Of a DNA stretch of 64,000 nt, positions 57,502 through 64,000 are shown one piece after another (the first letter of the stretch is position 1; the number at the start of each line of letters is the position of its first letter). This DNA comes from Xylocopilactobacillus apicola (GTDB lineage Bacteria > Bacillota > Bacilli > Lactobacillales > Lactobacillaceae). The stretch covers positions 2,232,001 to 2,296,000 of the forward strand of contig NZ_AP026802.1 in NCBI RefSeq assembly GCF_033095985.1. Direction: 5' to 3'. Under the pieces are notes generated by a model. The model ran no database searches. It was not told the DNA's origin and saw nothing but the letters and a program-made list of their open reading frames with translations. The position numbers and the translations under genes were made by a program.

Positions 57502-58764
57502 CTATTTCACATGCGCTAGATAATAGCGCTTCTTACCGATCTTCACGACGACGTATTTACCTTCGTATTTGGCAGCAGGATCGATGACGAATTCTTCGTC
57601 GGTCACCTTCTCGCCGTTAATTGCAATCGCACCGTTCTTCAGATCTTCCCGTGCTTGCCGCCGGCTTGGTTCGATCTTCGTTAGATCAACAAGCCACTCA
57701 ACAATTTTTGCTTTCTCGTTAGCGACTTCGACGTGCGGCATCTCAGCCAATGCTTGCTTGATCTCGTCAGCTGAGAGATCTCCGTATTCGCCGGAGAAGA
57801 GCGCAACACTGATGCGCTCAGCTTGCTTCGTAGAATCTTCGCCGTGAACGAAAGTGGTAACTGCCTCGGCTAAAGCTTTCTGTGCTGAGCGTTTCTCTGG
57901 CTGATCTATTACTTGTTGTTCTAAGTACTTAATCTCATCTTGATCGAGGAAAGTGAAGAATTTCAAGTAGTTAACCACAACTTCATCCGGCTGGTTATAC
58001 CAGAACTGGTAGAACTCATACGGACTCGTCTTCTCTGGATCGACCCAGACGCTCTGCCCATCGGCAGTTTTGCCGAATTTCGTTCCATCAGCTCGCACAA
58101 TTAACGGACAAGTCAGCGCAAATGCCGTGGTGCTTGAACCCATCTGACGGTGAATGAAATCCACTCCCGCCGTGAGATTACCCCACTGGTCGCCGCCGCC
58201 GATCTGAAGCTCAACGTGATGATCACGCCGTAAATTCAGAAAATCAATTGCTTGTAAGATCGGATAGCTAAATTCAGTGAAAGAGATGCCGTTTGCGAGG
58301 CGATTCTGCACTGAATCCTTAGCAATCATCGTATTGATGCTGAATTGCTTGGCATAGTCACGTAAGAATTCCAAGAGATCAATCTTACTGAGCCAATCAT
58401 AATTGTTGACAAAGACGAAGCCGTCCTTGCCAAAGAAGCGTTCCAATTGATGCTTCAAAGACTCAGCGTTTGCTTCGATCGTCTCCATGCTTTGGAGCAC
58501 CCGTTCAGCACTTCGCCCAGATGGATCACCGATTGAGCCGGTTCCACCACCGATAACGATGTAAGGTTGATGCCCAAATTGTTGGAAACGTTTTAAAATC
58601 ATTAAAGAAACTAAATGTCCAATATGGAGTGACGGACCGGTCGGATCAACACCTTCATAAAGGGAGATCTTGCGTTCCGTCGTTATTTTTTTTAGTTCTG
58701 CTTCGTCGGTGGCTTGGTTGACGGCTCCCCGCCAAGCAAGCTCATCCATGATATTATCTGCCAA
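57502..58764 (-). CDS. tyrS: Tyrosyl-tRNA synthetase
   Basis: It is 420 residues, the normal TyrRS length. It charges tRNA-Tyr with tyrosine using ATP, in the cytoplasm. The HIGH motif is at 47-50 and the KMSKS equivalent is KFGKT at about 230. An S4 RNA-binding domain is at the C-terminus (ARREDLKNG-like, INGEKVTDEEF). The start is TTG at 58764 with AGAAAGGAA 6 bp upstream; the ATG five codons later has no site. It lies 21 bp after gpmA, probably in one transcript. No T-box leader is present. Confidence 0.96.
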   Translation of the reverse strand: MADNIMDELAWRGAVNQATDEAELKKITTERKISLYEGVDPTGPSLHIGHLVSLMILKRFQQFGHQPYIVIGGGTGSIGDPSGRSAERVLQSMETIEANAESLKHQLERFFGKDGFVFVNNYDWLSKIDLLEFLRDYAKQFSINTMIAKDSVQNRLANGISFTEFSYPILQAIDFLNLRRDHHVELQIGGGDQWGNLTAGVDFIHRQMGSSTTAFALTCPLIVRADGTKFGKTADGQSVWVDPEKTSPYEFYQFWYNQPDEVVVNYLKFFTFLDQDEIKYLEQQVIDQPEKRSAQKALAEAVTTFVHGEDSTKQAERISVALFSGEYGDLSADEIKQALAEMPHVEVANEKAKIVEWLVDLTKIEPSRRQAREDLKNGAIAINGEKVTDEEFVIDPAAKYEGKYVVVKIGKKRYYLAHVK

Positions 58765-58785
58765 TTAAATTCCTTTCTGGGCAAA

Positions 58786-59475
58786 TTATTTCAGCAATTC
58801 CTTGTGAGTAACTTTCAAGTCTTGATCTAAGTCATAGACAATTGGTTGACCCGTAGCAATTTCAAGATCCAAGATATCTTCATCTGAAATGTTTTCTAAG
58901 TATTTCGTCAAAGCCCGAAGTGAGTTGCCGTGAGCTGCAATAATCACGTTCTTGCCTTTTAAGAGATCAGGTGCAATATGATCTTCCCAGAATGGCATTA
59001 CCCGCTCCAAACAAATCTTCAAGTTCTCGCCCTGTGGAACTTGTTTTGGATCAAGATCGGCATAACGACGATCATGAGCGATTGAATATTTCGCATCAGT
59101 TGGTTGTAATGGCGGCAAAACATCATATGAACGACGCCAGATATGTACTTGTTCGTCGCCCCATTTCTCAGCAGCTTCCTGCTTGTTTTGGCCCTGCAAA
59201 TCGCCATAATGGCGTTCGTTTAAGCGCCAAGATTTTGTTTCAGGCACCCAAACTTGTTCGCTTCCTTCAAGTGCGAAGTGCAAAGTCCGGATTGCCCGAG
59301 TTAAAACTGAGGTATAAGCTTGATCAAATTGAATTCCTGCTTGTTTAAGCAACTTGCCAGCATTCTTGGCTTCTTCAATTCCCTTTTCGGATAAATCAAC
59401 GTCCCACCAGCCAGTAAATAGATTCTCTAAATTCCATTGACTCTGACCATGGCGGAGCAAAACTAATTTCGACAT
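58786..59475 (-). CDS. gpmA: 2,3-bisphosphoglycerate-dependent phosphoglycerate mutase
   Basis: It is 229 residues. It interconverts 3- and 2-phosphoglycerate in glycolysis through a phosphohistidine. The RHGQS motif (catalytic His9), [11 protein letters not shown] and [10 protein letters not shown] (second His) are all present. It starts at ATG 59475 with AAAGGAG upstream. It is first in a probable two-gene unit with tyrS. Confidence 0.96.
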   Translation of the reverse strand: MSKLVLLRHGQSQWNLENLFTGWWDVDLSEKGIEEAKNAGKLLKQAGIQFDQAYTSVLTRAIRTLHFALEGSEQVWVPETKSWRLNERHYGDLQGQNKQEAAEKWGDEQVHIWRRSYDVLPPLQPTDAKYSIAHDRRYADLDPKQVPQGENLKICLERVMPFWEDHIAPDLLKGKNVIIAAHGNSLRALTKYLENISDEDILDLEIATGQPIVYDLDQDLKVTHKELLK

Positions 59476-59560
59476 AAAAAATAAACTCCTTTATTTATAG
59501 GTTATACGTTTAAAATAATACACCAAAACTCTGGCGATGTGTTCAATTTCTTACAAAATA

Positions 59561-59590
59561 AAAACCCTAATCTTGAAAATTAGGGTTTTA
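59561..59590 (-). terminator. Terminator of the four-gene operon
   Basis: Perfect 11-bp stem AAAACCCTAAT/ATTAGGGTTTT with T residues on the minus strand. It overlaps the stop codon of the nuclease gene. Confidence 0.9.
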
Positions 59591-60454
59591 ATTCTTTGCT
59601 TTGCGGTATCCTGCCTGCTGTGCTTGCTCTTCCGAGTCAAACCAAATTCGATTGGCAGGGTTACTATTTTGTTGATTATAAGTTTGTTGGCCGGGCACGT
59701 GATAAACTTTGGAGCGCTTATTGCCCCAAATTCTCTCCGTAGCTTCACTGCTGCTAGTGCTTGGTGCTCCAGCTACTTTACTATAGCCCGTCGCATAATC
59801 GATCTCCATGCCACTTTGGACATTGAAGATGTATTTATTAAAGACGATGCGCTGATCATTAAGCGATTGTCCCCGCATCCAAACACCACGAGCAACTAGT
59901 TCATTGCCCCGATAGACCGGTCGCACTTCATAGCGTACGTAATTCTTCGGGCTCTCTTTGAGATACGCCGCAATCGTATCTTCAATCACCAACATCTGCG
60001 GATTATTTAAACTCACCGTGCCGGTCATCAAGTTCTTTGGATTATTATTCTGCCCGGTAAATTGATAGCCAATTAAGTGACTGCGGTTGTAAAGATACGT
60101 GCCGTTTGGCATCTTCTTGTTGTGCCAGCCGGTCGGATTCCAGACCAGAGGTTCTCGCTTAGCTGTTGGCATCAACGACTGATTCAAGAGCGCCTGGGCA
60201 TCGACTGCCCGATTCAATTGATCAAGGTCGCTGTATTTCTCCCACGGCTCGGTCTGCTTCAGCTCATCTTCCGTAAATCCGGGCTGATTATCATTAACTG
60301 CGATCACCTGCTCGCCCTCGTAATCAAGCTTCTGCAGTTTCTCATAGGTTGCTGGATCTTGGAGTGTAGTCGTGACGGGTTTTTGCGCTGTACAGGCGCT
60401 AAGAGATAATGCTACCCAGATAAATAATAAGAAGCTAAATTTCTTTCTTACCAT
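59588..60454 (-). CDS. DNA/RNA non-specific endonuclease, lipoprotein
   Basis: It is 288 residues. The signal peptide has a lipobox LSAC (Cys21), so it should be a membrane-anchored lipoprotein outside the cell. The beta-beta-alpha-metal nuclease core shows NRSHL (123-127, general-base His126) and NNNPKN (135-140, Mg-binding Asn), as in EndA/NucA-type nucleases. Such enzymes degrade extracellular DNA for uptake or nutrition. The ATG overlaps the stop of the DUF2971 gene by 7 bp. The Ser/Thr-rich C-terminal part is less conserved. Confidence 0.88.
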   Translation of the reverse strand: MVRKKFSFLLFIWVALSLSACTAQKPVTTTLQDPATYEKLQKLDYEGEQVIAVNDNQPGFTEDELKQTEPWEKYSDLDQLNRAVDAQALLNQSLMPTAKREPLVWNPTGWHNKKMPNGTYLYNRSHLIGYQFTGQNNNPKNLMTGTVSLNNPQMLVIEDTIAAYLKESPKNYVRYEVRPVYRGNELVARGVWMRGQSLNDQRIVFNKYIFNVQSGMEIDYATGYSKVAGAPSTSSSEATERIWGNKRSKVYHVPGQQTYNQQNSNPANRIWFDSEEQAQQAGYRKAKN

Positions 60455-61569
60455 CGGATTTTCCTTTTCGAGAAGTTGACCTGAATCTTCTCAAAGTCGT
60501 TCTGTCGTAAGAAGTCCTTGATTACTTCCAAGTAAGCCTGGTGGTCAATCGGCAGGTTTTCCGTTTGCGGCGACAAGGTAATCTGGTGGATATTTTGCGC
60601 AATTTTGGGAATTGGCAGCTCGATGTACGGGCGGATGTACTGCTGACCCTGGAGCATCTTGACGTCGTACTTACTAGGGATGAAATGCTCCGGGTTCAGA
60701 CTCGGATTGAAATAGACGATTCTGATCTCCCGCTCGAACTGGTACGAGTCATTCTTTAGTGCCGCCGAGAGCATCAAGAAAAACAGCAGCACGTCTGACT
60801 TCCAGGCGTATTTCTCCTTAATGTAAAGGTCGTTATTGTAAACGGTGCGGAAGATTTCCTCTGGCGTCATCTCCGGTTTGATCGTCTGGGCGCTGACCAG
60901 CAGGAATCTTAAGCTATAGATATAGCTCGTGATGAAGTAAGTCGTGTACTGCCCGACGTTTGTTAGATCAAAGACCGACGTGTCGAAGTGATTATTCTTA
61001 AGAAACGATTCGTGGCGGCTGAAGATGTCGGGGTGCTTCGCCGTCCGCAAGAAGAAATTGCCCAGGCGCTGCGGCAACTCCATGTTAGAAAGATCCATTT
61101 GTTCATTGACGTAAGTCACGTCAGTCAATCCAATGTAAGCTTTATTCTTCGCATCAAGCGACGATGACAAATCTGCCACTAGTCCTGGGATATCAAGCGA
61201 CAGCTCCATTCCGCCCCGCCCGTAATAATTCCACATTGGGATCGAATCGCTATCACGAGTCAATGCCATTACGTACATATTGACGTGATTTAGAATGAAG
61301 CGCAGGTATTTCTCAATTGGCGCCTTCTGATAGATTTCTTCTAGCGCCTGAGATTGACTGCCCCCGATCTGTCTAACCGTTTTGGCAATATCGTGGCGGT
61401 GAATTTTCGTGAATTTCGAGATAAAGATATTAGAGATCCGGGTATCGGTCGGATCGTTTAAGAACTCTGAACGGGTCAGGCGGATTTTGGAAGTTGAGAT
61501 AATTGAGAAGAAGCTTTCAACCGAGGTGTAATGCTGCCCCCGGCGCAGTTTAGTAACTGTTTTATCCAT
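60448..61569 (-). CDS. DUF2971 family protein
   Basis: It is 373 residues, cytoplasmic, with no signal or membrane segment. Its N-terminus (HYTSVESFFSIISTSKIRL, SEFLNDPTD) and middle (MWNYYGRGGMELSL, FEREIRIVYF) fit DUF2971, whose biochemical role is not established. AAAGGAT precedes the ATG at 61569. It is third in the operon, 11 bp after the ATPase gene and overlapping the nuclease gene. Confidence 0.8.
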   Translation of the reverse strand: MDKTVTKLRRGQHYTSVESFFSIISTSKIRLTRSEFLNDPTDTRISNIFISKFTKIHRHDIAKTVRQIGGSQSQALEEIYQKAPIEKYLRFILNHVNMYVMALTRDSDSIPMWNYYGRGGMELSLDIPGLVADLSSSLDAKNKAYIGLTDVTYVNEQMDLSNMELPQRLGNFFLRTAKHPDIFSRHESFLKNNHFDTSVFDLTNVGQYTTYFITSYIYSLRFLLVSAQTIKPEMTPEEIFRTVYNNDLYIKEKYAWKSDVLLFFLMLSAALKNDSYQFEREIRIVYFNPSLNPEHFIPSKYDVKMLQGQQYIRPYIELPIPKIAQNIHQITLSPQTENLPIDHQAYLEVIKDFLRQNDFEKIQVNFSKRKIRW

Positions 61570-61580
61570 CTTGATCCTTT

Positions 61581-62420
61581 CTATATGATTTCTTCACGCA
61601 GATACTTTAATGAGTAGCCGCGCTTAATTAGCTCCAAGACGATTTCGTTGACCTCATCTGGTTTGGCGATCAAATCCAAGGTCAGCTGGTCGTCTTTTAG
61701 AACCCAGGAATTTGCCAGCAAATAATCGGGCAATTTCTCGGCGAAAGGTTCCCGCTTGAAGATTAAATGTGGTCGCATCAAATCGACGAAATCTTGGTCA
61801 TAAATGAGCTTTAAATTGGCATGGCTAAGTTCGTACACCTTCGTCGCATCCGGCTCAAAAAGATGGGCATCAGCCGCTACAACGACAATCGCCACCCCAA
61901 GCTCGTGGAATCGATTAAGCTCTGAGCGAAATGATTTGACCTCATCTTGGGTGAGATAAACTAACGGCTCGTCAAAGGCAATCAGATCAAGGGGCACCAG
62001 AAATGCTTGGGCGAGGCTTGCTAGTTGTTTAATGCTATCGGAGAGCGTCGCGACGTTCTGGTCAAGGAAGGACTTAAAGTTAAATTTAACTGCAAGTTCT
62101 TCGATGCGCTTAGAGCGGGCTTCCCCGCGCAAGCCAAATTTGTGCCCCAGTGTGGTGAGGCTTTGGCGAATCGTCTTCTTATGACAAATCAGCTCATGTT
62201 CAATCTTCAAGCGGCGCAGATTTTTGCGTTTCTCGACGTAACCAAAGTTCGGCTTTCCCTCACCGAATAGTAAGCGCAGAAGTGTCGTCTTCCCGCTTGC
62301 TGAACTGCCAGTAATTAAGATCCAACTCTTCACGCTAATTTCGAGGCTCACCCCAGAAAATAAGACCTCCGAGCGGAGGTCTTTTCGCAAATCAACCGAT
62401 TTTAAATAAGGCTTAACCAC
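61581..62420 (-). CDS. ABC-type ATPase domain protein without a partner permease
   Basis: It is 279 residues. Walker A is GSSASGKT (38-45) and Walker B LDLIAFDEP (144-152, Glu151). The signature is degenerate (LSDSIKQ at 126-132, where LSGGQ is usual). No transmembrane gene is next to it, so it may not be a transporter. GTG at 62420 overlaps the stop of the upstream gene by 8 bp, suggesting translational coupling. The C-terminal 80 residues are an unrecognised extension. Confidence 0.8.
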   Translation of the reverse strand: MVKPYLKSVDLRKDLRSEVLFSGVSLEISVKSWILITGSSASGKTTLLRLLFGEGKPNFGYVEKRKNLRRLKIEHELICHKKTIRQSLTTLGHKFGLRGEARSKRIEELAVKFNFKSFLDQNVATLSDSIKQLASLAQAFLVPLDLIAFDEPLVYLTQDEVKSFRSELNRFHELGVAIVVVAADAHLFEPDATKVYELSHANLKLIYDQDFVDLMRPHLIFKREPFAEKLPDYLLANSWVLKDDQLTLDLIAKPDEVNEIVLELIKRGYSLKYLREEII

Positions 62421-62907
62421 GACCGGTTTCCTTGATCGCTTCAGTCGCTAGCCAGATACTAACTGCTGCATCGGGGGAAGTGATCTTAGCGAGATCCTCT
62501 GCGGGAATCACTCCTGCTAAAGCTGAGAGGACCGCAAGTCCGTACTGCACGATATTAAGATCAGTCTTGACGTTATATTGACCACTCTCATAAGGATCTT
62601 CGTGGCGATAAGCAAGGCTCACGTTGCCCTCGCGCACCGACCCATCAGTATGACTAATAATCAGGCGATCTAACAACTCGCTGACCTGGTGACCCGAGAA
62701 ATCAAATGAGAATTTTCCGTCGCTAAGATTTTCGGCGTACTCATCTTGGCTCATTTCAAGCACCTTTGCCATTGGTCGATCAAAGACGCCAAGTTCATCA
62801 ACCATGCGTTCAACCGCTTCAACTGGATACTTCTTTAAGTTATCCTCATAGGCTTCGCGGTTTGCCACTAGTTCTTCGTATAAATTTTTCATCTCTTCTT
62901 TTTCCAT
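62413..62907 (-). CDS. Hypothetical protein, first gene of the four-gene operon
   Basis: It is 164 residues from ATG 62907, acidic, with no signal peptide and no family I recognise (motifs FDFSGHQVSELLDRLI, YESGQYNVKTDLNIVQYG). The frame is open back to TTG 62943, but that TTG is part of a promoter -35 box. Transcription should begin at about 62907, so the mRNA is either leaderless or uses ATG 62892 after GAAGAG. The role is unknown; position suggests it works with the ATPase gene it overlaps. Confidence 0.75.
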   Translation of the reverse strand: MEKEEMKNLYEELVANREAYEDNLKKYPVEAVERMVDELGVFDRPMAKVLEMSQDEYAENLSDGKFSFDFSGHQVSELLDRLIISHTDGSVREGNVSLAYRHEDPYESGQYNVKTDLNIVQYGLAVLSALAGVIPAEDLAKITSPDAAVSIWLATEAIKETGRG

Positions 62908-62913
62908 AACAGC

Positions 62914-62943
62914 ATCATAAGCCAAAGAACCGCTAATTGGCAA
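62914..62943 (-). promoter_or_regulatory. Promoter of the four-gene operon
   Basis: Minus-strand TTGCCA, 18 bp, TATGAT: five of six consensus bases in each box. Confidence 0.7.
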
Positions 62944-62982
62944 GTCCCTTAATGGTAGAATTAACGCAGGAGGTTCTACTTA

Positions 62983-63336
62983 ATGACAAATTTCGAGAAG
63001 TTTCACCCACTCTTAACTGCGAACTTTAAACTTGACTGGCTGACGACAGTACCTTTAAATGTTCTATTGGCCTTTGGTTATAGTGCCGAAGAGGTTCATT
63101 TAAAGATGCAGCAGACAATGCGAGGGGCGCAGTTGTCCTACGCAATCGTTGAGCGTGCAAGTAACAGTTTCCAGGGCGTCCTGACTATCAAATTTAGCGA
63201 GTCGACTGCTGAGATTGCGGGCACCGTTAAACCCGAATTCAGCGGAGAAAGCGAAATCATGGACTATTTAAAGGGATTCCTGGCCGCTAATTTCTCCGTC
63301 AACCATCTTAAGAAAAACTTTATAATTTTTTCTTAG
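62983..63336 (+). CDS. Hypothetical protein upstream of hsp20
   Basis: It is 117 residues with no recognised domain, signal peptide or membrane segment. The pattern SFQGVLTIKFSESTAEIAGTV suggests a small alpha/beta protein. ATG 62983 has AGGAGG 9 bp upstream. A possible extended -10 (TGGTAGAAT at 62953-62961) lies before it. It is divergent from the four-gene operon. Its last codons and stop overlap the CIRCE operator of hsp20. Confidence 0.75.
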   Translation: MTNFEKFHPLLTANFKLDWLTTVPLNVLLAFGYSAEEVHLKMQQTMRGAQLSYAIVERASNSFQGVLTIKFSESTAEIAGTVKPEFSGESEIMDYLKGFLAANFSVNHLKKNFIIFS

Positions 63337-63359
63337 CACTCTCTTGACACGAGTGCTAA
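63333..63359 (+). promoter_or_regulatory. CIRCE operator (HrcA binding site)
   Basis: TTAGCACTC, nine bases, GAGTGCTAA: a perfect match to the CIRCE consensus. It overlaps the hsp20 -35 box, so HrcA repressor bound here would block transcription until heat stress. Confidence 0.97.
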
Positions 63360-63371
63360 AAGATCTATAAT
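63344..63371 (+). promoter_or_regulatory. hsp20 promoter
   Basis: TTGACA (inside the CIRCE spacer), 16 bp, TATAAT: both boxes are perfect consensus. Confidence 0.92.
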
Positions 63372-63405
63372 GGACTCGTAAATAAAAGAAAGGGGTTTTG
63401 AAATT

Positions 63406-63831
63406 ATGGCAAATGATTTAGTAACTCGTAATAATGATTGGTTTGATCCACTCTTCGTTGATGACTGGGATCGCTTCTTTAATCGCGGCTTTAAGAGCGT
63501 AAATAATATGTTGACTGATGTTAAAGAAACCAAGGATAACTACACTGTTGCCGTTGATATCCCAGGGGTCGATAAGAAACAGATCCATCTTGATTATCAT
63601 AATGATGAATTAAAGGTTAGCTACCACAATGAACACACTAATGAAGAGAAAGATAAAGAAGGACATGTGATTCACTCCGAGCGCAAGTATGGATCCTTCC
63701 AAAGAATCTACACTTTCCCTGATATTAATCCAGAAGAAATTACCGCTGAATACGTTGACGGGGTTCTGCATATCACCTTACCAAAACGTAAACCAGCAGA
63801 ACGAGATGCAAAACGCATTGAGATTAAGTAG
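63406..63831 (+). CDS. hsp20: Small heat-shock protein Hsp20
   Basis: It is 141 residues, an ATP-independent chaperone that holds unfolding proteins. The alpha-crystallin domain spans about 35-133 (NYTVAVDIPGVDKKQI, YGSFQRIYTFP, VDGVLHITLPK). The C-terminal IEI fits the IXI oligomerisation motif. AAAGGGG precedes the ATG. A CIRCE operator covers its promoter, so HrcA control is expected. A terminator follows at 63833. Confidence 0.95.
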   Translation: MANDLVTRNNDWFDPLFVDDWDRFFNRGFKSVNNMLTDVKETKDNYTVAVDIPGVDKKQIHLDYHNDELKVSYHNEHTNEEKDKEGHVIHSERKYGSFQRIYTFPDINPEEITAEYVDGVLHITLPKRKPAERDAKRIEIK

Positions 63832-63832
63832 C

Positions 63833-63866
63833 AAAAAATGCACCAGTTGACGGTGCATTTTTTATT
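63833..63866. terminator. Terminator between hsp20 and the convergent gene
   Basis: The stem AAAAAATGCACC/GGTGCATTTTTT works on both strands and overlaps the stop codon of the minus-strand gene. Confidence 0.88.
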
Positions 63867-64000
63867 TGGTTTCACGTGGATCATGTTTCTCATGCCAAGC
63901 ACGAATCCAATCTTTTCTTTCTTTAAACCTTTTCTCCCCTGCTGAATCTCCAGGACGGAAATAAGTTTTCCGCGGTAAAGTTTCAGGCCACGTATCGAGA
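63862..64000 (-). CDS. 3' end of an unidentified gene (window edge)
   Basis: The last 45 codons of a minus-strand frame are open to the window edge and end TAA at 63862. The visible sequence is rich in Lys, Arg and Trp (WPETLPRKTYFRPGDSAG, DWIRAWHEKHDPRE). I do not recognise the family from this tail. The stop sits inside the shared terminator stem. Confidence 0.6.
   Translation of the reverse strand, partial: LDTWPETLPRKTYFRPGDSAGEKRFKERKDWIRAWHEKHDPRETK

Noticed and set aside
58765-58785. T-box leader for tyrS
   Set aside because: Only 21 bp separate gpmA and tyrS, and nothing like a T-box precedes gpmA.

Overview
The window looks like a chromosome segment of a Lactobacillaceae bacterium. 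The evidence is AGGAGG ribosome sites, many TTG starts, KxYKxGKxW signal peptides, MucBP-like adhesin modules, paired C-terminal SLAP domains on S-layer-type proteins, and a CIRCE-controlled hsp20. The species cannot be fixed from sequence alone. No tRNA, rRNA or CRISPR array was seen.

Positions 1-46813 hold an array of six giant secreted repeat proteins in strictly alternating orientation, called A to F here: A(+), B(-), C(+), D(-), E(+), F(-). They form three tail-to-tail pairs (A/B, C/D, E/F) and two head-to-head promoter regions (B/C, D/E). The N-terminal heads differ: L-type-lectin-like in A, B and C; an unrecognised head in D and F; leucine-rich BspA-like in E. The stalks are MucBP/Ig-like modules. 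The C-terminal tails fall into two nearly invariant types: type 1 in A, D, E and F, type 2 in B and C. None ends in an LPXTG sorting signal or a SLAP domain. The shared 3' ends form large inverted repeats, for example 2715-5362 against 14549-17196 and 28861-30040 against 37345-38524. E and F each carry eight stalk units, most of them 171 residues (513 bp) and almost identical.

The E/F junction (about 29977-37408) holds a nested wreck of at least three IS21-family elements. Their istA and istB genes are frameshifted, truncated or interrupted by stops, except one intact istB. An inverted copy of an IS21 left end lies beside F.

Positions 47198-57238 encode three S-layer-type proteins with two C-terminal SLAP domains each. 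Two form an operon with 15 bp between the genes; the third has its own promoter. All three use TTG starts. Next come the housekeeping genes tyrS and gpmA (57502-59475).

Positions 59561-62943 form a tightly packed four-gene minus-strand operon: an unknown protein, a lone ABC-type ATPase, a DUF2971 protein and a lipoprotein nuclease. The right end holds a small unknown gene, a perfect CIRCE operator, hsp20 and the 3' end of an unidentified gene.

Taken together, most of the window is a cell-surface locus. The adhesin array looks built to exchange heads, stalk units and tails by homologous recombination while avoiding the deletions that directly repeated neighbours would suffer.
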